Below are positions 1-6,251 of a stretch of 23,939 bases of DNA, in pieces. Both the position numbers and the translations under genes were made by a program. This DNA comes from UBA3071 sp965369635 (GTDB lineage: Bacteria; Chloroflexota; Anaerolineae; UBA3071). The notes under the pieces were generated by a model. The model saw nothing but the letters and a program-made list of their open reading frames with translations. It was not told the DNA's origin and made no database searches. The stretch lies in the NCBI GenBank assembly GCA_965369635.1, contig CBDURC010000016.1:1-23939 (forward strand), read 5' to 3'. Within the stretch, counting starts at the first letter, position 1; each line of letters begins with the position of its first letter.

Positions 1-24
1 CCTCGTTCTCGAGGGCGGCTCTGG

Positions 25-41
25 CGAGAGTATCTCGTTTT
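25..41 (+). other. small hairpin with short T-run
   Basis: A 5-bp stem CGAGA/TCTCG with a 3-base loop is followed by TTTT at 38-41. It could be a weak terminator for a gene lying upstream of the window. No coding region is supported in 1-188; apart from this hairpin, the one at 66-82 and the nested hairpins after 145, I see nothing there. Confidence 0.25.
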
Positions 42-65
42 GAGCAGCTATTTGCGGCACCAGCC

Positions 66-82
66 GCCCCCGGGACGGGGGC
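66..82. other. GC-rich hairpin downstream of the peptidase gene
   Basis: A perfect 6-bp GC stem (GCCCCC/GGGGGC, 66-71 with 77-82) encloses a 5-base loop, and a further CCA/TGG pairing is possible outside it. It lies about 110 bases past the stop of the minus-strand peptidase and has no T-run on either side, so it is at best a stem-type transcription barrier. Confidence 0.3.
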
Positions 83-144
83 TGGGAGCATAGGCAGAGT
101 GGTAGCCTCTACAGTTCAGTTGGGAGCGAGTTGAAGTTGAGAGG

Positions 145-206
145 GAGTTGAACTCCCGACCTCGGCAGTGCAACTGCCTCAGAACGGCTTATCTAAACCG
201 TGCCGA
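145..206 (-). other. nested inverted repeats with a tRNA-like look, at the 3' end of the peptidase gene
   Basis: Read on the minus strand there are three inverted repeats. An 8-bp outer pair lies at 199-206 with 160-167. Inside it is a 15-base hairpin GGCAG-TTGCA-CTGCC, followed by a hairpin GGGAG-TTCAA-CTCCC. The last two resemble an anticodon arm (TGC) and a T arm, each with a 5-base rather than a 7-base loop. No matching acceptor stem or normal D arm is found, and the outer repeat overlaps the last codons of the peptidase. It may be a tRNA remnant or simply the 3'-end structure of the peptidase mRNA. Confidence 0.25.
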
Positions 207-1850
207 GGCTTGGCTTTCACCTGCCGAAACCAGGGGGACGAACACGCGGGGCAGCATGGTTGGTGTCGGTGTAGCGGTCGGGGTGGCCGTCAGTGTGGGT
301 GTGACGGTTGGCGTCGCTGTCGGCGTGGTTTCGGGAACTGCCACGCTGACGGCCACCGCCTCCGAGAGGCCGACGTTATGTCCGTGGTCGTAGGCGCGGA
401 CGGTGAGCAGGTGGTGGCCGAGGGTGGTGCTGCTGTCCCAGGTGATGGTGTATGGTGCGGTGGCGTCCAGGCCGATGGTGATCGCTCCGTCCACCAGAAA
501 CTCCACCAGCGTGACGCCCACATCATCGTCGGCGGTGGCGCTGAGTTCCACCATGCCTCTGATCTCGGCCTCCGCCGTGGGCGCTACCAGCTCCACCGAT
601 GGCTGCGTGACGTCTCCTTCCTGGCCGATGACCTTGCGCGGGTTATCGGACACGCCTATGAGGTAGGACACCGCTCCGCGATTGCGCGCCGTTTCTGCGG
701 GGATCACGTTGTCGTCCGGGTAGAAGCCCGGGTATGCGCTGGGGGGATACAGTTCAAAGGTGAAGGCGAAGATGCCCTGCTGGCCGTAGAGCCAGTCGTC
801 ACTGTCGCCATTGGTGGGATAGAGATCGCTGGCTTGCTGGGCGGTGTAGCCATTCAGTGCGGCCATGGCCCGGCCCATCTCCACGAAGGTGGCATGGTCG
901 TCCGGAGTCATGTCGGCGGGCACGTCCTCGTATGTGTAGCCATAGGGCCAGAGGATAAGCTCGCCGTAGGTATGGAAGCTGATGGATGTCACCAGGTCGG
1001 GGTGGTCGAGGGCGAAGTCGCGGATGGCCTGCGTCTCCGGCTCGGAGAAGGCGGCCGGGCCGCGGTAGGTTTGGCTCCGCGTGTAGGGGCTTGAACCGTT
1101 GTTGTCGTAACCCCAGCGGTAGCCGTAGTTGCGGTTGAGGTCTACGCCCCAGTTGCTGTCGCCGTTGTCCCGCCGGTTCTTGCGCCAACTCTGGTACCAG
1201 CCGCCGCCAAGGCGGTCGTATTCGTCGCCGTCGGGGTTGACGTTGGGCAGGATCCAGATCTCCCGCTCGTTGACCAGGTTAGTGACGTCTCCGCGGAGGC
1301 CGTAGTTGTCGCTGAAGTAGGCGATGAGGTCCAGTGCCTGCTCAGTGGTCAGGTGTTCGCGAGCGTGGGTGAGCGCGAAAAGGAGCACTTCTGGTTCCGC
1401 CTCGTCGCTGGTCACGTTGTCGCTGATCTTCACCGCGTAGAGGTCACGTCCCTCGATGCTCTCCCCGATGACGGAGACCTGCACGATGTCGGGATGGTCA
1501 GCGGCGGCCTGTTCGATCTCGGCCACCATCTCGGCGAAGACGTGGTAGTCCTCGTCGTCAATGGGGAATTGCAGAGGCCGCACGTCGAGTAGGTGAAAGC
1601 CTTGCTCCCGCAATCGCTGCAGTTCCTCCTCGCTGACGGTGACAATCACCGCATCGTTGGTAACGGCGTCGATGGCAAGGCCATGGCCGGCGATGGCCGT
1701 CCGCTGCTCTCGTGTGGAGGCGGCGATCTGGACGGCGAAGAACTGAAGGGGCTCTTTGCCTTCTTGCCCACGAGCGCTGGCAGTGAGTGCTAGAGCCAGC
1801 AGTCCGATCAGGATGAATAGGCTAGCTAGGCGCAGCAATCTTCGAGGCAT
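189..1850 (-). CDS. secreted M14-family zinc carboxypeptidase with Ig-like domain and Thr/Pro-rich tail
   Basis: This is a secreted metallo-carboxypeptidase (carboxypeptidase T/A-like) of 553 residues that would remove C-terminal residues from peptides outside the cell. The ATG at 1850 is preferred over the upstream in-frame start at 1940: GGAGGG lies 5 bases before it, and the protein then opens with RR and a hydrophobic signal peptide (residues 5-27). Residues ~38-95 look like a propeptide. The catalytic domain (~100-430) shows the zinc ligands H162 and E165 in HAREH and H293 in SFHTYGE, the substrate-binding NRNY at 239-242, and the catalytic glutamate E366 in FTFELYPP. An Ig-like domain follows (~445-525), then TPTATPT-type repeats and a VFVPLV tail typical of exported Chloroflexota proteins. 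All catalytic residues are present. It is transcribed away from its neighbour, from its own promoter. The family is certain; the substrate is unknown. Confidence 0.95.
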   Translation of the reverse strand: MPRRLLRLASLFILIGLLALALTASARGQEGKEPLQFFAVQIAASTREQRTAIAGHGLAIDAVTNDAVIVTVSEEELQRLREQGFHLLDVRPLQFPIDDEDYHVFAEMVAEIEQAAADHPDIVQVSVIGESIEGRDLYAVKISDNVTSDEAEPEVLLFALTHAREHLTTEQALDLIAYFSDNYGLRGDVTNLVNEREIWILPNVNPDGDEYDRLGGGWYQSWRKNRRDNGDSNWGVDLNRNYGYRWGYDNNGSSPYTRSQTYRGPAAFSEPETQAIRDFALDHPDLVTSISFHTYGELILWPYGYTYEDVPADMTPDDHATFVEMGRAMAALNGYTAQQASDLYPTNGDSDDWLYGQQGIFAFTFELYPPSAYPGFYPDDNVIPAETARNRGAVSYLIGVSDNPRKVIGQEGDVTQPSVELVAPTAEAEIRGMVELSATADDDVGVTLVEFLVDGAITIGLDATAPYTITWDSSTTLGHHLLTVRAYDHGHNVGLSEAVAVSVAVPETTPTATPTVTPTLTATPTATPTPTMLPRVFVPLVSAGESQASARFR

Positions 1851-1866
1851 GGTGTCCCTCCAAGGT

Positions 1867-1895
1867 TTGACACGAATGGGCAGTTCTGATACAAT
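1867..1895 (+). promoter_or_regulatory. sigma-70-type promoter for the phosphoribosyltransferase operon
   Basis: A perfect -35 TTGACA (1867-1872), a 17-base spacer and -10 TACAAT (1890-1895) point at the gene starting at 1987. The expected transcript start is about 1902, giving a leader of about 85 bases. Confidence 0.75.
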
Positions 1896-1942
1896 CTTGT
1901 TGCTCTGGTGTGGAACTGCGACGCTTTGGCTGGAGCGCACCT

Positions 1943-1971
1943 ACCTTATCCCAATCTGACTGATTTGTCAA
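1943..1971 (-). promoter_or_regulatory. sigma-70-type promoter for the M14 peptidase
   Basis: On the minus strand, TTGACA (1971-1966), a 17-base spacer and TAAGGT (1948-1943) precede the peptidase ATG at 1850 by about 90 bases. The -35 is perfect and the -10 is weak. It lies downstream of the opposing plus-strand promoter, so the two transcripts would share about 35 complementary leader bases. Confidence 0.6.
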
Positions 1972-1986
1972 GGAGACGCAGCCAGT

Positions 1987-2550
1987 ATGATCACGAAGCG
2001 AGAGACCTATGCCGTCGAGATCGGCGGATTGACCCGGCACCTGCCCCTCTTCGAGGTAGCTCCGGGCGTGCGTATTGCCATCTTCAACATTCTGGGGGAC
2101 AGCGAGATCGTGCAGGTGGCTTCAAGGGCACTAGCAAAGCGGTTGCCGTTGGATGCCGACGTATTGATGACCGCCGAGGTGAAGAGCATTCCGCTGGCCC
2201 ATCAGCTTTCGGTGGACACTGGCTTGCCCTACGTCATTGCCCGCAAGAGCCGGAAGCTGTACATGGGCGAGGCGTTGAGCGAAGATGTCGTCTCCATCAC
2301 GACCGGCAAGCCGCAGACACTGTGGCTAGACGAGAAGGACCTGCCGTTGCTCAAGGGCGGGCGGGTCATAATTGTGGACGATGTGATTAGCACCGGCAGC
2401 ACACTGGAGGGGATGCGCCGTCTGGTGAGGAGGGCTGGTGGCATTGTGGTAGCTGAAGCGGCGGTATTCACGGAAGGCAACGACCCTGAGAAGTGGGAGG
2501 GCATCATTGCCTTGGGCAATCTGCCCGTGTTCTTGGACGAAGAGGATTGA
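1987..2550 (+). CDS. phosphoribosyltransferase (adenine phosphoribosyltransferase-like)
   Basis: This is a type I phosphoribosyltransferase of 187 residues, which would join a nucleobase to PRPP in the cytoplasm. The PRPP-binding loop VDDVISTGST at ~131-140 is intact and preceded by the usual hydrophobic strand (RVIIVDD). The layout around it (an N-terminal substrate hood, then an AEVKSIPLAHQLS segment and a YVIARKSRK segment) is that of the adenine PRTase/COG0503 group. Length suits Apt (about 170-190 residues), so purine salvage is likely, but related PRTases of unknown substrate share this pattern and I do not assign a symbol. An AAGGAG lies about 10 bases before the ATG. A strong promoter sits upstream, and the acetyltransferase gene follows with a one-base overlap. 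Confidence 0.88.
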   Translation: MITKRETYAVEIGGLTRHLPLFEVAPGVRIAIFNILGDSEIVQVASRALAKRLPLDADVLMTAEVKSIPLAHQLSVDTGLPYVIARKSRKLYMGEALSEDVVSITTGKPQTLWLDEKDLPLLKGGRVIIVDDVISTGSTLEGMRRLVRRAGGIVVAEAAVFTEGNDPEKWEGIIALGNLPVFLDEED

Positions 2551-3080
2551 TGTTCATACGCTCTGCGTTCCGAGACGACCTGCATGACTGCATCGGTCTG
2601 GATACCTCTTATGAGACCGACTGCGTGTGGCAACTGGAGCAGCGGGAGGATGAGGCTGGTATCTCGGTGGCCTTGCGCAAGGTGCGCCTGCCGCGGCCGG
2701 CGCGGGTCACGTATCCACCTCTGGGATGGGAGATATTGAGTCGTTGGGAGCAGGGCGGATGTGTGCTGGTCGCTGAGCTCGATGGTCAGGTACGTGGCTA
2801 CGTGGATATGAGCTTGCAGCGAGACCACAAGTTGGGATGGGTGCACAATCTGGTGGTTGATCGCTCGTACAGGCGGCGTGGACTGGGAACCGCATTGGTG
2901 CAGGAGGCGACGCGGTGGGGGCAGCAGCGGTCGCTGAGGCGGATGATGTTTGTTCTCCAGAGCAAGAACCATCCGGCCGTTCTTTTCTGTCAGCACCTTG
3001 GGTTTGCCTTCTGTGGCTTCAACGACCGGTATTTCGCCAATCGGGATATTGCGATCTTCCTTGCTGGTAGCGTGCTGTAG
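2550..3080 (+). CDS. GNAT-family N-acetyltransferase
   Basis: This is a GCN5-related acetyltransferase of 176 residues, which would transfer acetyl from acetyl-CoA to an amine in the cytoplasm. The acetyl-CoA pyrophosphate-binding motif RRRGLGTALVQEA is at ~108-120, preceded by strand VHNLVVDRSYR. The C-terminal motif B (NHPAVLFCQHLGFAFCG) is also present. The start is taken as the ATG at 2550, which overlaps the stop of the phosphoribosyltransferase by one base (TGATG), implying translational coupling. An earlier in-frame start at 2493 would lie inside that gene. The substrate cannot be told from sequence; pairing with a nucleotide-salvage gene does not settle it. Confidence 0.9.
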   Translation: MFIRSAFRDDLHDCIGLDTSYETDCVWQLEQREDEAGISVALRKVRLPRPARVTYPPLGWEILSRWEQGGCVLVAELDGQVRGYVDMSLQRDHKLGWVHNLVVDRSYRRRGLGTALVQEATRWGQQRSLRRMMFVLQSKNHPAVLFCQHLGFAFCGFNDRYFANRDIAIFLAGSVL

Positions 3081-3086
3081 TAGTAG

Positions 3087-3110
3087 AGGGAGAGGAAGCA
3101 CGGTCTCCCT
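3087..3110 (+). other. hairpin in the gap before the 7TM gene
   Basis: A perfect 7-bp stem AGGGAGA/TCTCCCT encloses a 10-base loop, 6 bases after the acetyltransferase stop. There is no T-run. It may protect the 3' end or partly terminate the upstream operon. Confidence 0.35.
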
Positions 3111-3146
3111 GTAGCTGCTGTGGGATAACTTGGGCGTTGGGATGTT

Positions 3147-5108
3147 ATGACACCTATGATGACGGCCTGGGCTTCTTTCCTCTCGTTTGGCAACCTCATC
3201 CTCTCCGCAGCCATTGTCATTTTGGCCTTTGCCGAACTGATCTACATGCTGACCCACAACCTGCGCAGCGAGGCTGCGCGGGGATTCTGTGCGCTGTTGT
3301 CCTGCGTGCTTGTCGTCTACGGGGGTGACATCATCGTGCCCAGAGTGACCACGCCCACTGCCGCCAACATGTGGTTGCGTTTCCAGTGGCTGGGAATCGC
3401 TTTCGTGCCCGCCGCCTATCTGCACTTCTCCGACGCTTTGCTGCGCACGACGAACGCTCGATCCGCGCGTCGTCGCCACTTCGTCGTCGCCAGCTATCTC
3501 CTGAGTGCACTGCTGTTTGGCTTGGCGGCCTTCACCGATCTGGTGGTGTATGATGGACAGTTCGCTCCACCTGTTAGCCACCTGGTGGCTGGCCCGTTGT
3601 TCTGGTTCTTCACGCTCTTCTTTGTGCTAACCGCGCTGTACGGGGCTTGGAATCTCTACCGGGCGTGGCGTCGCTGTCTCACGGCAGCTTCGCAACGCCG
3701 CATGGCCTATCTTGCCATCTCATTCGCTGCTCCTGGCCTGGGCGTTTTCCCCTACCTTATCGTCTCCGACGCAGGTGGGCTCATTTCCTCTGAGGTGGTG
3801 TTGATTCTCACTCTGGCAGGTAACCTTGGCGTCGCGGCCATGCTGGTGGTGATGGCCTACAGCGTGGCCTATTACGGGGTGCTCACGCCCGATCGGGTGG
3901 TGAAGCATAGTTTCATTCACTACCTGCTGCGAGGGCCATTCGTCGGCATCTGCGTCATCGTGGTCATGCTCGTGATCCCCAGGGTGGAAGAGATACTGGG
4001 CTTGCCTCGGGACACCGTGCTCATCTTCGCCGTGGTGGGCGAAATCGTCCTCCTGCAGCTTCTCATCAAGCTGGCCAAGCCTTGGATTGACCGCATCATC
4101 TACCGTCAGGATCGGGAGGAAATCACCTGGATTCAGGAGTTGGACAAGCGGTTGTTGACCAGCAGCGACCTGCGCCGTTTCTTGCAGAACGTGCTCATAG
4201 CGCTCTGCGATCTGCTGAGAGTGAAGAGAGGATTCATCGTTGTGCCTTCCGAAGGTGGCATGCAGGTGGAGGTGTTCTGCGGGTCGCGGGAAGAGATCGA
4301 ACGATCTCTGAGCGATGGGCAGATGCTGTCTTTGCTCATCACCCCTGCCACTGCCGAAAGCAGCGACAGTGGCGCAAATGGGTACGTTGAATTGCATGGC
4401 TATCGGGTGTGGCGCCTGCGCAGTAGCACAAGCGACCAACGGCTGGGTCTGCTGGGCGTGGAAGCGGGTTGGCCAGAGGCAACCTTCTCCCCTGAGGATG
4501 AGGAGGCCGTGCACGCATTGCTTAACCACGCCGAGGCGGCGCTGGAGGATCGCCATTTGCAGCAGGACGTGTTCGTGGCGCTGCAGCGCATCATCCCCGA
4601 GATCGAGCGCATCCAGCAGTGGCAAGGACAGATCCGCTACGTTGGCTCTCCTGCCCGGGGTGCTCTCTTTCCCGAAGGGGATCTGGCATCTCAGTCGGAC
4701 TTCAGGCAGTGGGTGCGCGATGCCTTGCGCCACTACTGGGGCGGCCCGAATCTGGTCCGTAGTCCGCTGCTTGGCTTGCGCGTCGTGACCCAGGCGTTGC
4801 AGGAGCATGACAACAATCCCGTGCGGGCGCTGCGGGCAGTGCTTCGCCGAGCTGTGGAGCATCTGCGGCCGGACGATGACCAGCAGCGCATGACAGCGCC
4901 TGAGTGGCTTCTTTACAACATCCTGGAACTGCGCTTCATCCAGCGCAGACAGGTGCGTGAGATTGCCCGCAACCTGGCGATGAGCGAATCGGATCTGTAT
5001 CGCAAACAGCGTCTGGCCATAGACGAGGTCGCCAGGGCTCTGGTGGACATGGAGGTATCAGAGGTTTTACAGGCTAACGGTTCGCAACTGGGTACTGGTC
5101 AGGTGTAG
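3147..5108 (+). CDS. multi-TM sensor protein with GAF-like region and C-terminal HTH
   Basis: This is a 653-residue membrane protein. The first ~310 residues hold about 7-9 hydrophobic segments (roughly 13-36, 44-62, 77-97, 112-130, 147-168, 185-205, 216-244, 263-280, 289-308), arranged like the 7TM sensor module found at the N-terminus of some histidine kinases. Residues ~331-480 form a GAF-like cytosolic region (starting near SDLRRFLQNVLIALCDLL). The C-terminus (~575-640) is helical, with a helix-turn-helix-like stretch QVREIARNLAMSESDLYRKQ that resembles sigma region 4 or LuxR-type DNA binding. No histidine-kinase H-box or ATPase motifs are visible. It is therefore probably a one-piece membrane sensor and transcription regulator rather than a kinase. 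The ATG at 3147 has only a weak GGGA before it; ATGs at 3156 and 3159 are alternatives. The ligand is unknown. Confidence 0.85.
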   Translation: MTPMMTAWASFLSFGNLILSAAIVILAFAELIYMLTHNLRSEAARGFCALLSCVLVVYGGDIIVPRVTTPTAANMWLRFQWLGIAFVPAAYLHFSDALLRTTNARSARRRHFVVASYLLSALLFGLAAFTDLVVYDGQFAPPVSHLVAGPLFWFFTLFFVLTALYGAWNLYRAWRRCLTAASQRRMAYLAISFAAPGLGVFPYLIVSDAGGLISSEVVLILTLAGNLGVAAMLVVMAYSVAYYGVLTPDRVVKHSFIHYLLRGPFVGICVIVVMLVIPRVEEILGLPRDTVLIFAVVGEIVLLQLLIKLAKPWIDRIIYRQDREEITWIQELDKRLLTSSDLRRFLQNVLIALCDLLRVKRGFIVVPSEGGMQVEVFCGSREEIERSLSDGQMLSLLITPATAESSDSGANGYVELHGYRVWRLRSSTSDQRLGLLGVEAGWPEATFSPEDEEAVHALLNHAEAALEDRHLQQDVFVALQRIIPEIERIQQWQGQIRYVGSPARGALFPEGDLASQSDFRQWVRDALRHYWGGPNLVRSPLLGLRVVTQALQEHDNNPVRALRAVLRRAVEHLRPDDDQQRMTAPEWLLYNILELRFIQRRQVREIARNLAMSESDLYRKQRLAIDEVARALVDMEVSEVLQANGSQLGTGQV

Positions 5109-5159
5109 GATTGGTGGGCATGTTTTGCTGTATGTTCAGAGGTACATGGAGGAGGCGGC

Positions 5160-6251
5160 ATGGCATGGGACGAAGCGGCCAAGTGGAGTGACGAAACGGA
5201 CGAGGGATACTGGGAAGCGCTGTTGAGCGACGAGTTGGCCCTCCCCGCGGTGCCGGGATCGTTGGAAGCGGGGGAAAGAGCAAAGTCGGCGGAGACAGCT
5301 CCTCATGAACTAGAGAACGGCTCGGCTGCAGGGGCAGTGGCATCGGCAGCCGCTGTGAACCAGGATTGGCGTGGCGCTCAGGAAGCACTGGAATCGGGCG
5401 CTCAATTGGAGTTGGCTGTCACGGAGTTCAATCGAGGCGGGCTGCTGGTGAGATTCGGCAATTTGAACGGCTTTGTACCCTGTTCCCAAGTTGCTGGCCT
5501 GCCGCGACTGCTCAGCAGTGACCAACGGATGCGGGTGCTCCACGAGCGAGTGGGACAGACGATGAAGCTGCAGGTGATCGAGGTTGACCATGACCGTCGC
5601 CGCCTGATCTTATCTGAGCTGGCTGCGCAGAAGGACCACGATGGTGCCGAGTTGCTGACTCGGTTGCGTCCGGGCGAGATCCGCAACGGACGGGTGATTC
5701 ATGTTCGGCCCTTCGGCGTTTTCGTTGACCTGGGCGGCGTGGATGGGTTGATCCACATCTCCGAACTGTCTTGGGGTTGGGTTTCCCATCCAACTGATTT
5801 GCTGCAGCCAGGTGCTGAAGTGCAGGTGTACGTCATCGGGGTCAACCAACAGGAGCGCAGGGTCGCTCTCAGCCTGAAACGACTGACGCCGGATCCCTGG
5901 ACATTGGTGGATGAGTGCTACTCGGTGGGTCAGCTCGTGCAGGGCGTGATCACCAACGTTGTCAGCTTCGGGGCTTTCATGCAGTTGGAAGAGGGGTTGG
6001 AGGGGTTGATTCACATCTCGGAGTTGGCCAATGGCAACTTCACGCATCCGCGCATGGTGGTGCAAGAGGGCGACAAGGTCACTGCTCGCGTTTTGGACAT
6101 TGACAGTGCCAACCGCCGTCTGGCATTGAGCTTGCGCCGAGCACACTCCCCTGGGCGACAGGGGACAGCGATTGGTGATCGGGGGGAACTCCAAGCACAG
6201 GAGCCTGGTCACACAGAACGGAGCTCGTACGAATCGAGCGGTGAGCTATGA
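5160..6251 (+). CDS. protein with three S1 RNA-binding domains (ribosomal protein S1-like)
   Basis: This is a cytosolic RNA-binding protein of 363 residues. Three S1 (OB-fold) domains are clear: ~79-155 (the most divergent, with GFVPCSQV), ~170-241 (FGVFVDLGGVDGLIHISEL) and ~255-327 (FGAFMQLEEGLEGLIHISEL). The first ~75 residues are acidic, low in complexity and unlike any domain I know; the C-terminus is short and polar. Bacterial ribosomal protein S1 usually has four to six such domains, so this is a short S1 homologue that might serve as the organism's rpsA or as an accessory RNA chaperone. An AGGAGG lies 5 bases before the ATG, a strong ribosome site. The gene overlaps ftsK by four bases (ATGA), so the two are translationally coupled. 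Confidence 0.92.
   Translation: MAWDEAAKWSDETDEGYWEALLSDELALPAVPGSLEAGERAKSAETAPHELENGSAAGAVASAAAVNQDWRGAQEALESGAQLELAVTEFNRGGLLVRFGNLNGFVPCSQVAGLPRLLSSDQRMRVLHERVGQTMKLQVIEVDHDRRRLILSELAAQKDHDGAELLTRLRPGEIRNGRVIHVRPFGVFVDLGGVDGLIHISELSWGWVSHPTDLLQPGAEVQVYVIGVNQQERRVALSLKRLTPDPWTLVDECYSVGQLVQGVITNVVSFGAFMQLEEGLEGLIHISELANGNFTHPRMVVQEGDKVTARVLDIDSANRRLALSLRRAHSPGRQGTAIGDRGELQAQEPGHTERSSYESSGEL

Noticed and set aside
168..1094. Long plus-strand open frame opposite the M14 peptidase
   Set aside because: It is the complement of a gene with intact catalytic motifs; its translation is low in complexity and has no recognisable domain.
2229..3581. 450-codon minus-strand frame
   Set aside because: It lies across three plus-strand genes with clear motifs and reads as Gln/His/Arg-rich sequence typical of an antisense frame in GC-rich DNA.
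3720..4862. 380-codon minus-strand frame opposite the 7TM gene
   Set aside because: It has a His/Gln-rich composition and no domain; the plus strand has a coherent TM pattern and GAF-like region.
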